Notes under the pieces: generated by a model
What the model was told of the DNA's origin: nothing
The model's database searches: none
The model's input: only the letters and a program-made list of their open reading frames with translations
Translations under genes and position numbers: made by a program
NCBI RefSeq assembly: GCF_937958065.1
Contig: NZ_CALFXI010000019.1
Coordinates: 31,152 to 95,151, forward strand
Reading direction: 5' to 3'
DNA from: an uncultured Steroidobacter sp.
Lineage (GTDB): Bacteria; Pseudomonadota; Gammaproteobacteria; Steroidobacterales; Steroidobacteraceae
DNA: 64,000 bases
Shown: one piece after another, positions 33,898 through 42,282 of the stretch
How the letters are laid out: the number at the start of each line of letters is the position of its first letter
Numbering within the stretch: position 1 is the first letter of the stretch

Positions 33898-35034
33898 TTA
33901 CAGCCTTCTCAGCATGTACTCCGCCACCGACAGCGCCTGAATCGTGAGGAATCCGAGCAGCAATGCGCGAGTCGACTGACTGGCGAAGCGCGTTCCGGCG
34001 CCAGTCCCGAGATACCACAACGGTAGCGCCCATAAGAACGGCGTGCCCCAATGCATCCCCAGCCCGAGCCCTGCGAGCAAGCACAGGGCGATCATCATGA
34101 GCAGCGGCCCGAACGCATGGATCGCGAGAAACGCGGCGGCATCGCCCTGAACGTGGCCCTCGGTCGCAACCGTGGTCACGGCGGGGTGATAACGGCGTGA
34201 TATTCCTCGCACGGCCAGCAACCAGATGAATATCGGTAGCAGACGCAGTGCCTGATCGGCGGAAAAACTCACGATCCGCAGCAGCCGACTCATGACGGTG
34301 TCTTCTGCCTCGACGTACCTCATCGCGTACTGGACGGTTTCCATGCCGTTTTGGGAGACCCACTGCCAGTGGGGAGCGAACAAAAGCAAGGCGATGATGC
34401 CGGCGAGCGCACTGCCATGAACGAGCCGGGGCAGCTGCATCGGACGCCGGGTCCAAAGAAATGCCAGATTGCAGACGATGGTCACGACCATCTGGTATTT
34501 GCTGAGCATGCCCAGTCCCCAGCACACCCCAAGCGCCAGCCACCAGCGCAGCTCTCGACTGCGATGTGCGTTCCATGCGCACAGCGCGGCAGCCGCGGTG
34601 GCAACCAACATTGCCGTGTTGTGATTGGTGTAATGCAGACGGTGGGTATAGAACGTGATGCACGCGATCATCAACATGCCGACAGCCGCCCGTCGCGCGC
34701 CCAGCAATTGCCGCCCAAGCAGCCACGCGAAGCCGAACATCAGCCCCACTTGCAGCGCGCCCAACGCGTAAGTCAGCGTAATCGTCGATGGGAAAATCCG
34801 CGTGAAGGCATGGATGATCCACGACGGCATGGGCGGGTGCTTCTGGTATCCCCAGGCGAGCTGCGAAGACCACTGCAGCTCCTCGACGTTGTCGGACGGC
34901 GGCTCGGCTCCGCCAAGCACTGGCATGTACGCCCACAGCGCAAGATGGAGGAGCAGGCAGACCGCGGTCGCGGCCGGCAAGCTCGATGGCCAGGGGAGCG
35001 TGCGCTCTCTCTGATAGTCGCGCAGTGTTTCCAT
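33898..35034 (-). CDS. GT39/PMT_2-type membrane glycosyltransferase
   Basis: 378 residues, mostly transmembrane helices (about 9). The first periplasmic loop carries SDNVEELQWSSQLAWGYQKHPPMPSW, the acidic motif typical of PMT_2/ArnT-like enzymes that take sugars from polyprenyl phosphate. It is the third gene of an operon after a GtrB-like and a GtrA-like gene, so it is likely the transferase that moves the flipped sugar onto a surface glycan or protein. The acceptor is unknown. It starts 28 bp after the GtrA stop. It is shorter than ArnT (about 550 residues), lacking most of the C-terminal periplasmic domain. Confidence 0.85.
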   Translation of the reverse strand: METLRDYQRERTLPWPSSLPAATAVCLLLHLALWAYMPVLGGAEPPSDNVEELQWSSQLAWGYQKHPPMPSWIIHAFTRIFPSTITLTYALGALQVGLMFGFAWLLGRQLLGARRAAVGMLMIACITFYTHRLHYTNHNTAMLVATAAAALCAWNAHRSRELRWWLALGVCWGLGMLSKYQMVVTIVCNLAFLWTRRPMQLPRLVHGSALAGIIALLLFAPHWQWVSQNGMETVQYAMRYVEAEDTVMSRLLRIVSFSADQALRLLPIFIWLLAVRGISRRYHPAVTTVATEGHVQGDAAAFLAIHAFGPLLMMIALCLLAGLGLGMHWGTPFLWALPLWYLGTGAGTRFASQSTRALLLGFLTIQALSVAEYMLRRL

Positions 35035-35062
35035 TGTTGTTATTCCGTGCCGCGCGGGGCGC

Positions 35063-35452
35063 TCATGGGCTGGAGCGCCTCATGGCGAACACCCAATGAT
35101 TCATGCCGAGAAAACTCACGACCGCGACCGTTCCGATCACCAGCAACAGCGCAATCCGATAATCCAGTTGCGTCCAGCGCAGCAGGGCGCCGTACATCGC
35201 GACGTTGAGTGCGAAGCTGCTGAGAGAAGTGGCCGTGAAGCGGGCGAAACTCAACAGACTCAGCTGCTTTCGCGAGAACGTCCAGAGTGACTGCCCCAGA
35301 TAGCTGGTCAGCAGGGCAACTACATAGCCCGCTACGTTCGCCCATTGCGGCGCCCACTTCGCGAGGGATGCAAAGGCGGTCGCCGTGGTGAAATGAATCG
35401 CGCCCGCTGTGCCGCCCACGACCACGAAGCGGGCGTAGCGGCGCAGGCTCAT
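35063..35452 (-). CDS. gtrA: GtrA family membrane protein
   Basis: 129 residues with four transmembrane helices: FVVVGGTAGAIHFTTATAF, NVAGYVVALLTSYLGQSLW, FTATSLSSFALNVAMYG and IALLLVIGTVAVVSFLGMN. It has the GtrA/DPMS family pattern and likely helps flip polyprenyl-phosphate-linked sugar across the inner membrane. The ATG at 35452 overlaps the stop of the upstream GtrB-like gene (ATGA), which decides the start; residues further upstream in frame are not family-like. Confidence 0.88.
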   Translation of the reverse strand: MSLRRYARFVVVGGTAGAIHFTTATAFASLAKWAPQWANVAGYVVALLTSYLGQSLWTFSRKQLSLLSFARFTATSLSSFALNVAMYGALLRWTQLDYRIALLLVIGTVAVVSFLGMNHWVFAMRRSSP

Positions 35453-36447
35453 GCCCGACTGCCTTCCTGCACCGACTCCAGCAACGCACCGCGATTCAAC
35501 TCGCGGGCGACGACATACAGCGGTCGTCCCTTGACCTCCTCGAAGATTCTGCCGACGTACTCGCCGACGATGCCCAGAGCGATCAGCTGGATTCCCGACA
35601 GCAACAGGATGGATGCGGCCAGGGTCGCGAAGCCGGGGATGGGCTGACCCAGGAAGATTTTTTCGAACACGATCCACAAGCCCAGCAGAACAGCCGCGAG
35701 CGCTGTGAGCAGACCGAGTAGCGAAACGAGTCGCAGCGGTGCAGTGGAAAATGCCGTAATGCCGCACACTGCCAGTCCGGCGAGCGTTCGCCAGGTGTAT
35801 TTGCTGGTGCCGCTGGTGCGACGCCCATGGTCGTACGGAATGGCTTCGCTGCTGAAGCCACCCCAGGAGTACAAGCCCTTCATGAAGCGGGTGCGTTCCG
35901 GCATGGCCCGCAGCATCTGGACGATCTTCCGATCCAGCACCCGGAAATCGCCGGCGCCGACCGGGATCTCCGGCCCGCTGCGCGAGGCCAACAGCCGATG
36001 AACCAGTGCGCGCGCGATGCTTTTCGGCCAGGTCTCGGCCTCATCGAAGCGACGCACGGTGTAGACCATGTCGATACCGGCGCGCCACCGCTCCACCATC
36101 TCGGGAATCAGTTCCATCGGTTGCTCACCGTCACCGTCGATGAGACAAACACAATCGCCGCCGGCGACGTCGATGCCGGCCTGCAGCGCGAACTCCTTGC
36201 CGAAACGGCGCGACAGCTCGACATAGTGGATCCTGCAAGCGTCGGCGCACCGCAGAATCTCGGCGGCGGAGTTGTCGGTACTGCCGTCGTTGACGACTAC
36301 GATCTCCACGCGCGGCGTGATGCTGACCATGATGTGATGCAACCGGCGCAGGAAGCTGGCAATGCCCGCCGCTTCGTTGAGCACGGGCACGACGCACGAC
36401 AGCGAAAATCCCGACGCGAGATGCAGCCTTGTGGTCCGCGTATTCAT
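35449..36447 (-). CDS. gtrB: Polyprenyl-phosphate sugar transferase, GtrB-like (GT2)
   Basis: 332 residues. GT2 domain with CVVPVLNEAAGIASFL at the start, VVVNDGSTDNS, and the metal-binding LIDGDGEQPMELI (DxD-type). Two C-terminal transmembrane helices (about 225-300) follow, as in GtrB/DPM1-like enzymes. It would charge undecaprenyl phosphate with a sugar from a nucleotide donor at the inner face. First gene of the GtrB-GtrA-PMT operon, read on the minus strand. The symbol reflects family, not proven substrate. Confidence 0.88.
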   Translation of the reverse strand: MNTRTTRLHLASGFSLSCVVPVLNEAAGIASFLRRLHHIMVSITPRVEIVVVNDGSTDNSAAEILRCADACRIHYVELSRRFGKEFALQAGIDVAGGDCVCLIDGDGEQPMELIPEMVERWRAGIDMVYTVRRFDEAETWPKSIARALVHRLLASRSGPEIPVGAGDFRVLDRKIVQMLRAMPERTRFMKGLYSWGGFSSEAIPYDHGRRTSGTSKYTWRTLAGLAVCGITAFSTAPLRLVSLLGLLTALAAVLLGLWIVFEKIFLGQPIPGFATLAASILLLSGIQLIALGIVGEYVGRIFEEVKGRPLYVVARELNRGALLESVQEGSRA

Positions 36448-36548
36448 GACGCGGTATTAACGGCCACGGGCGGCGAGATCAATTTGATAGAAGTGCGTAG
36501 TACCTACGTAACGATCGGGCTGATCGAGCCCTGACGACGGTACGCGTC

Positions 36549-36965
36549 CTACCAGTCGTGCGTGACCTTCCGGCCTTTCTTCACCTGGCTGCGCTTCTGC
36601 TTGCCTTCCAGCCGTCGTTCCTTCGACGCCCGGGTGGGCTTGGTGGCCTTGCGGACGCGTGGCTCGATGCGTGCCTGGGCAACCATTTCGCCCAACCGTT
36701 CCAATGCATCGCGTTTGTTATGTTCCTGCGTGCGGAAGCGCTGCGCACTGATGACGATGACATCGTCGGCGGTGAGGCGGCGGCCGGCGAGGGTGCGCAG
36801 GCGAGCGCGAACGCGCTCGGGCAAGGCGGGCCACAACTTCAAGTCACAACGGAGCTGAGCTGCGGTGGCGACCTTGTTGACGTTCTGTCCGCCGGGACCG
36901 CCGGAGCGGATGAAGCGCAGGTCGATGGCTTCTGGCGGAATGCCCAGCTCATTCTCGAGCGTCAT
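36549..36965 (-). CDS. arfB: Peptidyl-tRNA hydrolase ArfB (ribosome rescue)
   Basis: 138 residues. It carries the catalytic GGQ of release factors in IRSGGPGGQNVNKVATAAQLR and a basic C-terminal tail (KPTRASKERRLEGKQKRSQVKKGRKV) that enters the empty mRNA channel of stalled ribosomes. It is the E. coli YaeJ length. The ATG at 36965 is 2 bp after the stop of the MscS gene, so they are co-transcribed on the minus strand. The same open frame continues far upstream, but only as a shadow of the channel gene. Confidence 0.93.
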   Translation of the reverse strand: MTLENELGIPPEAIDLRFIRSGGPGGQNVNKVATAAQLRCDLKLWPALPERVRARLRTLAGRRLTADDVIVISAQRFRTQEHNKRDALERLGEMVAQARIEPRVRKATKPTRASKERRLEGKQKRSQVKKGRKVTHDW

Positions 36966-36967
36966 GA

Positions 36968-38284
36968 TCAATCGTCGAGCGCGGCCGGACCGCGCTCGCG
37001 CATTTCGAGGATGACTTCGCGCTGGGCGACCGGGATGACGATGCCGTTCTCCTTGAACAAGCGCCAGATCGCGCGGTTCACGTCCGAGCGCACGTTGTTC
37101 ACGCCTTCCTGCGGATCGGCGATCCAGAAGCGCAGCTCCAGGTCGAAGCCGTAATCGTTGAAACCCATCATGCGCGACACCGGCTTGGGGTCGCGCAGGA
37201 TGCGGGCATGATCCTCGGCAGCCTTGAGCAGGAGCGCCAGCGCCTGCTCCGGATCGCACTTGTAGCTCACCCGAACCGGCAGCTTGAGTCGAACGCGCGG
37301 ATCCGTGTAGCTCCAGTTGATCACCGGATTGGTGATCAGATTCTGATTCGGCACCAGGGTCTCGACACCGTCGCGGTCGCGCACCACGACGTAACGGCCG
37401 CGCAACTCCTGCACCCAGCCGAAACCCTCGGTGCTGGTGCCGGTCGTGCCGGTGAAACTGATCACGTCGCCGGGCTTGATGGAACGATCCATCAGCAGCA
37501 CGAAGCCGCTGACGAAGTTCGCCGCGATGGCTTGCAGGCCGAAGCCCAGGCCGATACCGATCGCGCCGGTGAAAATGTTCAGCGTGGTGAGATCCAGGCC
37601 GGCGGCATTCAGGCCCAGCAGAATCGACAGGCCGATCAGGAACGCCTGCGCGAACTTCGCGATGCCGATCCGCATGCTGAGCGCGAGGCCCTGCATGGAC
37701 ATGAGCCGCCGCTCGAACCAGCGCGCAATCCACACCGCCACCAGGATGAACGCGCCGACGGTGAACAGGATCTTGATCACCGACCAGAGCGTGATGCGCC
37801 GATTGCCGGCATTGATGCCGACGCTGTCGAACGCCTGCACCAGCGGATCGAACCAGCCCAGCACGTGCAGCGCCAGCAGGCTCCAGATCGAGAAGGTGAT
37901 GATGTTGCCCCAGCCCTTGGTGCGGTTGCCGAGCGACACGCGCACCACATAGACGGCGAAGCGGATCAGCAGCAGCAGGCCGGAGAGCGTGATCGCCAGG
38001 TCCACCATCCTGCTGTTGGCGTTCAGCGCATGCAGTACGCCGCCGAATGCCGCGATCAACACCAGTGCCGCCAGGTGCGGGCTGGTGATCATCAGCGCTT
38101 CGGTCAGGCGCGCCTGGAAGCCGGTTTGCACCAGCGCGAGCTTGCCGCGCTCGGTATTGCGCACCTGCCGGCCGAACCACCAGGCGACCAGAATGGCGAT
38201 CGCGATCGCGGCCAGCTGCAGCAGCGATGAGGGAACCAGCAGGCCTTCCAGAGCCAGGCCTGCGTTATGCAGCAATTCCTGCAT
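36968..38284 (-). CDS. Mechanosensitive ion channel, MscS family
   Basis: 438 residues. Four or five transmembrane helices occupy the first 200 residues or so. The pore helix and beta domain follow (IGIGLGFGLQAIAANFVSGFVLLMDRSIKPGDVISFTG), then a cytoplasmic C-terminal alpha/beta domain. The length is larger than MscS (286) and closer to YbdG/YnaI-type members. It protects against turgor changes. It is between a DUF465 gene (9 bp away) and arfB (2 bp away). Confidence 0.93.
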   Translation of the reverse strand: MQELLHNAGLALEGLLVPSSLLQLAAIAIAILVAWWFGRQVRNTERGKLALVQTGFQARLTEALMITSPHLAALVLIAAFGGVLHALNANSRMVDLAITLSGLLLLIRFAVYVVRVSLGNRTKGWGNIITFSIWSLLALHVLGWFDPLVQAFDSVGINAGNRRITLWSVIKILFTVGAFILVAVWIARWFERRLMSMQGLALSMRIGIAKFAQAFLIGLSILLGLNAAGLDLTTLNIFTGAIGIGLGFGLQAIAANFVSGFVLLMDRSIKPGDVISFTGTTGTSTEGFGWVQELRGRYVVVRDRDGVETLVPNQNLITNPVINWSYTDPRVRLKLPVRVSYKCDPEQALALLLKAAEDHARILRDPKPVSRMMGFNDYGFDLELRFWIADPQEGVNNVRSDVNRAIWRLFKENGIVIPVAQREVILEMRERGPAALDD

Positions 38285-38293
38285 GAGTAAGGA

Positions 38294-38518
38294 TCAGGCG
38301 TTGAGGTCGGGGATCAGCTCGCTTTCCAGGCGAGCGATCTGGTCCTTGAGCATCAGCTTTCGTTTCTTGAGCCGCCGCAGTTGCACTTCGTTGACGTACA
38401 GGTCCATCTGCAACCGGTGGATCACGTCGTCCAGGTCGCGATGCTCGATGCGTAACTCCCGCAGCCGCTCCAGGCGACGGAAAGTCTCGGTCTCGACGTT
38501 GTTTTCCGCTTCGCTCAT
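38294..38518 (-). CDS. DUF465 (YdcH-like) small protein
   Basis: 74 residues, almost all helical with charged heptads (RRLERLRELRIEHRDLDDVI, VNEVQLRRLKKRKLMLKDQIARLE). The KKRKLMLKDQI pattern is the DUF465 signature. Members are small, cytoplasmic and of unknown function. It heads the mscS-arfB operon with 9 bp spacing. Confidence 0.85.
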   Translation of the reverse strand: MSEAENNVETETFRRLERLRELRIEHRDLDDVIHRLQMDLYVNEVQLRRLKKRKLMLKDQIARLESELIPDLNA

Positions 38519-38545
38519 CGGCGCGTACTTTAGCGCAAGTGCGCA

Positions 38546-39091
38546 CTAGTGATGGTGATCCTGACCGTTGCCATGGTCGGTCGCGCCCGTGCGGCGCTGT
38601 GAGGGCGGTTGCTGTTGGTCGGCCCCGCGCCGGCGCGCACGCCAGTCCGCGAGATCGAAAACCTGCGCGCTCTCAGCCGGAACGTTGGGCGATTCAGGGC
38701 CCGCGGGGGGTTCAGCGGACGGCGGCGGAGCGAATGTCGCGGAGAGCGAAACCGAGGGCGCCTGCGGTTGGCTGCGCCGCTCTTCACCGGGTGCGTAACC
38801 CACTGACTCGACCCGCCGGCCGAGCAATATGACGAATCCCTGGCGGCGCTCGATACTGTTGGCGGTGTAATCGAACACGTACGTTCTGCGGATGGTCAGC
38901 TGGCCCTGCTCGCGCACGAACGACAGTCGCGCAAACGCGACAGTGCCGTCCAGGAGTTTCAGGCTCAGGCGCCGGCAGGCTTCCAAGGCCGCCTCGTTGG
39001 CACGCTCACGGGCCGCCAGGCTGTCCTGCAGGAACCAGATCGCCGCGCCAGCGATCACGAGCAGTACCAGTGCGCCCCAACCCAATTGCAT
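38546..39091 (-). CDS. DUF3301 family membrane protein
   Basis: 181 residues. A single N-terminal transmembrane helix (ALVLLVIAGAAIWFLQDSLAARERA) is followed by the DUF3301 core: ACRRLSLKLLDGTVAFARLSFVREQGQLTIRRTYVFDYTANSIERRQGFVILLGRRVESV. A disordered Pro-rich tail and a terminal HHH follow. The family is found in gammaproteobacteria, with no known function. It is divergent from the HAD nucleotidase. Confidence 0.85.
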   Translation of the reverse strand: MQLGWGALVLLVIAGAAIWFLQDSLAARERANEAALEACRRLSLKLLDGTVAFARLSFVREQGQLTIRRTYVFDYTANSIERRQGFVILLGRRVESVGYAPGEERRSQPQAPSVSLSATFAPPPSAEPPAGPESPNVPAESAQVFDLADWRARRRGADQQQPPSQRRTGATDHGNGQDHHH

Positions 39092-39195
39092 TAACCTTCG
39101 ACCCCCGACATTGCCTACTCAAGCTGCTCCACAGGTTGCCCTATCATAGGCCACCCGCCGTCACCACGAACCGAGAATTGCGCTTGAGCCCCTCC

Positions 39196-39888
39196 ATGGT
39201 TTCCGCAGCCCGAGCCGTAGCCACGTTGCCGGACTGGCAGGCTATCGACACTGTGTTGCTGGACATGGACGGCACGCTGCTGGACCTGCGATTTGACAAT
39301 TATTTCTGGCTGGATCTGGTTCCGGAGCGCTACGCCGCCAAGCACGGGCTGACGCTGGAAGAAGCGCGCGAGGCATTGCGCCCGATGTTCGCGGATCGGC
39401 AGGGCACGCTGGACTGGTACTGCACGGATTTCTGGACGCGCGCGCTGTCGTTGGATATTGCCGGGATGAAGCGTGAGGTGCGCGAGCACGTGAAGTTTCT
39501 GCCGGGCGCGGAGGAGTTCCTGCGCGCTCTACGAGAGAAGAACGTGCGGGTCGCGCTGGTCACCAACGCGCATCGTGATTCATTGAAGGTGAAGGCGACC
39601 CAGACGGGCCTGCTGAACTACTTCGACGTGGTGTTCAGCTCGCACAGCTTCGGGGTGCCGAAGGAACATCCGTCGTTCTGGCAGCAGCTCGAAGCGGCCC
39701 TGGATTTCGACCCGCGACGGACATTATTCGTCGATGACAGTCCTTCGGTGCTGCGCGCCGCGCACAAGCACGGCATCGCGCACATCTTTGCGATCTCCAA
39801 GCCGGACTCCGGGATGGAAAAGAGAGACGTCACGGAGTTCATGTCGGTTGAAGCCGTGAGCCATCTGCTCGGCGAGCCTGCCAGATAA
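39196..39888 (+). CDS. yrfG: HAD-family GMP/IMP 5'-nucleotidase (YrfG-like)
   Basis: 230 residues. HAD motif I is LLDMDGTLLDL with the nucleophile Asp, motif II LVTNAHRD, and motifs III/IV in FGVPKEHPSFW and LFVDDSPSVL. The distinctive DMDGTLLDLRFDNYFW and RYAAKHGLTLEEA match YrfG, which removes phosphate from purine monophosphates. The ATG at 39196 is preferred; TTG at 39184 is an alternative. It converges with rhlB. Confidence 0.88.
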   Translation: MVSAARAVATLPDWQAIDTVLLDMDGTLLDLRFDNYFWLDLVPERYAAKHGLTLEEAREALRPMFADRQGTLDWYCTDFWTRALSLDIAGMKREVREHVKFLPGAEEFLRALREKNVRVALVTNAHRDSLKVKATQTGLLNYFDVVFSSHSFGVPKEHPSFWQQLEAALDFDPRRTLFVDDSPSVLRAAHKHGIAHIFAISKPDSGMEKRDVTEFMSVEAVSHLLGEPAR

Positions 39889-39924
39889 CTCGGCTCAGCT
39901 CGCCGTCCCTCATCCGCTCGACGA

Positions 39925-41421
39925 TCAGGTCGGTTCTGGCGCCGGTGGGCTACCGGGGTCGGCGCTGTTCGAACGTTTGCTACGACGTCGACGGCGCCTC
40001 TTTCTAGGGGGTGCCTCGTGCGCGGTTTCGCCGTTGGTGTCGTTCGTACTTGCTTCGGCTTCGGCGGATACCGCCGCCGCGGGCGCTTCCGTTGCGGGCG
40101 GGCGAGATGATGAATGACCACCGCCACCACCGCTTCGACGACGATCACCACGACCGCCGCGACCACCGCCGCCGCCGCCGCCGCGGCCAGGCTTGCCGCG
40201 GCCACCACCACCGAAATGACGTCTCGGCAGCGGCGCGGGCGCGACGATCTCCGGAAGCATGTCGGTTGCAACGGCTGCAACCGGCAGCTTGCGGCCGATG
40301 TACGCCTCGATGTCCGGCAGGGAAATCACGTACTCCTCGCAGCCGAAGCTGATGGCATCGCCTTCGGTACCCGCGCGCGCGGTGCGCCCGATGCGATGAA
40401 CGTAGTCTTCGGGATCCTGCGGCAGATCGTAGTTGAACACGTGGCTCACATCGGGGATGTGCAAGCCGCGCGAAGCGACGTCCGTGCCGATCAGAACCGC
40501 CAGCGTGCCTTCATGGAAATCACGCAGCATTCGTAGGCGCTTGCGTTGAGGCACGTCGCCGGAAATCGCTTCGGCATTGATCCCATTGCTCCGCAACAGC
40601 CCTTCGATTTCCTCGGCCGCGCGCCGCGTGTTCACGAACACCATACTGCGACGCGGGTCCATGTGCTTGAGCAGGCCGACCAGCAGGCGCGGCTTCTCAT
40701 CGTTGGAGGGGTAATAGATCACCTGACGGACCCGGTCCACGGTCATTTTGTCCGGCTCGATCCGCACCAGGGTCGGCTCGTTCATGTGCTCGTAGGCGAG
40801 CTCGAGCACGCGATGTGAGAGCGTCGCCGAGAACAACATGTTGAGGCGGGCTTGAGGATCGGGCAGGCGCCTCAATATGTAGCGGATATCACTGATGAAG
40901 CCGAGATCGAACATGCGATCGGCCTCATCCAGCACCAGCACCTGCACCGAGCGCAGGTCGATGACCTTTTGCTTGACGAAGTCGATGATGCGGCCGGGCG
41001 TGCCCATCAGGATGTCTACGCCGCGCTCGAGGTGATGCTTCTGCTTTTCGTAATCGACGCCGCCGAAGGCGAGGCCGAGTTGCAGGCCCGTGTGCGAGCC
41101 GAGCACCTCGGCATCGCGATGGATCTGGACAGCAAGCTCACGCGTTGGGGCGATGATCAAAGCCCGCGGTGCGTTCAAGCTGCGCGAGGGCGGTGCAGGC
41201 TCGCGTATCAGGCGCGCGTACATCGCAACTAGAAAAGCCGCGGTTTTTCCCGTTCCCGTCTGCGCCTGTCCGGCCACATCGAGACCGGCTAGAGCATGGG
41301 GCAGGGTTTGTGCCTGGATGGGCGTGCAACGCTCGAACGAGGCGTCGGCCAGACCTTTCTGCAGAGCTTCCGGCAGATGCAGGCTCGAGAAGGACAGCTC
41401 GGTTAAGTGCGAATCAGCCAT
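39925..41421 (-). CDS. rhlB: DEAD-box RNA helicase RhlB
   Basis: 498 residues from the ATG at 41421 (MADSHLTELSFSSL). Helicase motifs: GLDVAGQAQTGTGKTAAF (Walker A), PTRELAVQ, VLDEADRMFDLGF (DEAD) and the C-terminal HRIGRTARAG. The N-terminus matches RhlB, and the position next to trxA-rho is the same as in E. coli, which separates it from RhlE. In E. coli RhlB unwinds RNA for the degradosome. The tail from about residue 410 is a Gly/Arg-rich low-complexity region (GGGRGG repeats) ending in KRRRRRRSKRSN, an RNA-binding extension much longer than in E. coli. Confidence 0.93.
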   Translation of the reverse strand: MADSHLTELSFSSLHLPEALQKGLADASFERCTPIQAQTLPHALAGLDVAGQAQTGTGKTAAFLVAMYARLIREPAPPSRSLNAPRALIIAPTRELAVQIHRDAEVLGSHTGLQLGLAFGGVDYEKQKHHLERGVDILMGTPGRIIDFVKQKVIDLRSVQVLVLDEADRMFDLGFISDIRYILRRLPDPQARLNMLFSATLSHRVLELAYEHMNEPTLVRIEPDKMTVDRVRQVIYYPSNDEKPRLLVGLLKHMDPRRSMVFVNTRRAAEEIEGLLRSNGINAEAISGDVPQRKRLRMLRDFHEGTLAVLIGTDVASRGLHIPDVSHVFNYDLPQDPEDYVHRIGRTARAGTEGDAISFGCEEYVISLPDIEAYIGRKLPVAAVATDMLPEIVAPAPLPRRHFGGGGRGKPGRGGGGGGGRGGRGDRRRSGGGGGHSSSRPPATEAPAAAVSAEAEASTNDTNGETAHEAPPRKRRRRRRSKRSNSADPGSPPAPEPT

Positions 41422-41952
41422 TCGATATGGATTACCTGTTGGAATTGACGTGGAGGGCGCTTGCAAATTGCCAGGCGCCCGGTTTTAATAAGCCTCAACG
41501 AAGCGGACTCATCCGCACCTGCCCCGAACGGAGCACTGGCTCCAAGCCCCTCGAAGATGTAGCCCTTGTTGGAGTATCTCATTCGATACTCATGAGGGTG
41601 CTCAGGGGGATACTCAAGCGGACACTCGACCGGATGGGGCGAGTAACTGGCTTTAGCTTTAGCAGACTGGCTTACATCGAGCACGAGCACCGCTCACACA
41701 GAGTTTTCGCAAGCATTCACGCGGCCTTCGTATGGAGATCGGCCCAAGGCAACCCACGCACTACTCATGGCAGTAGGCCCGGGCATTGTGCCCGACCGGA
41801 CACGCTCAAGTCACCCGGTCATTTCCGCCGGCCCATACGGCGCGCGCCGCCCACATTCACACGCATGACCGAACCGAAGGTTTGAGTCGCTTCAAATCCC
41901 ACAACACCGGTCCATTCCATCCATCACCACAGCCATTCCAGGAGAGTTTCTG
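41422..41952. promoter_or_regulatory. 531-bp gap between divergent rhlB and trxA
   Basis: No gene is supported. It must hold promoters for rhlB (leftward) and trxA-rho (rightward); I could not pick convincing -35/-10 pairs. A perfect hairpin CGGGCA-TTG-TGCCCG (41780-41794) and an outer ACCGG...CCGGT pair (41795-41820) lie toward trxA. The length suggests a long 5' leader on one or both transcripts. Confidence 0.4.
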
Positions 41953-42282
41953 GTGAGCAGCGAGACGATTGTGCATGTCACCGACGCCAGCTTCGAAGAG
42001 GACGTCGTCAAGGCCAAGGGCCCGGTCCTGCTGGACTTCTGGGCGGAATGGTGCGGACCCTGCAAGATGATCGCGCCCATGCTGAACGAAATCGCGACCG
42101 AATATAAAGAGAAGGTCACGATCGCCAAGCTCGACATCGACAAGAACCCCAAGACGCCGCAGCGCTTCAACGTGCGCGGTATTCCCACCCTGATTCTCTT
42201 CAAGAACGGTCAGGTCGAAGGCCAGAAGGTGGGAGCCCTCCGTAAATCAGACCTGACCGCATTTCTGGACAGCAAACTGTGA
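41953..42282 (+). CDS. trxA: Thioredoxin 1
   Basis: 109 residues with the active site WAEWCGPCKM and the cis-Pro loop GIPTLILFKNG. It is the main cytoplasmic disulfide reductase. It also serves sulfate assimilation by reducing PAPS reductase, which competes with sulfotransferases for PAPS. The GTG at 41953 follows AGGAGAG. Its stop overlaps the start of rho (GTGA at 42279-42282). Confidence 0.96.
   Translation: MSSETIVHVTDASFEEDVVKAKGPVLLDFWAEWCGPCKMIAPMLNEIATEYKEKVTIAKLDIDKNPKTPQRFNVRGIPTLILFKNGQVEGQKVGALRKSDLTAFLDSKL

Noticed and set aside
36549..38180. Apparent 543-residue protein ending in the ArfB sequence
   Set aside because: Only the last 138 residues are real; the rest is an out-of-frame reading of the MscS gene.
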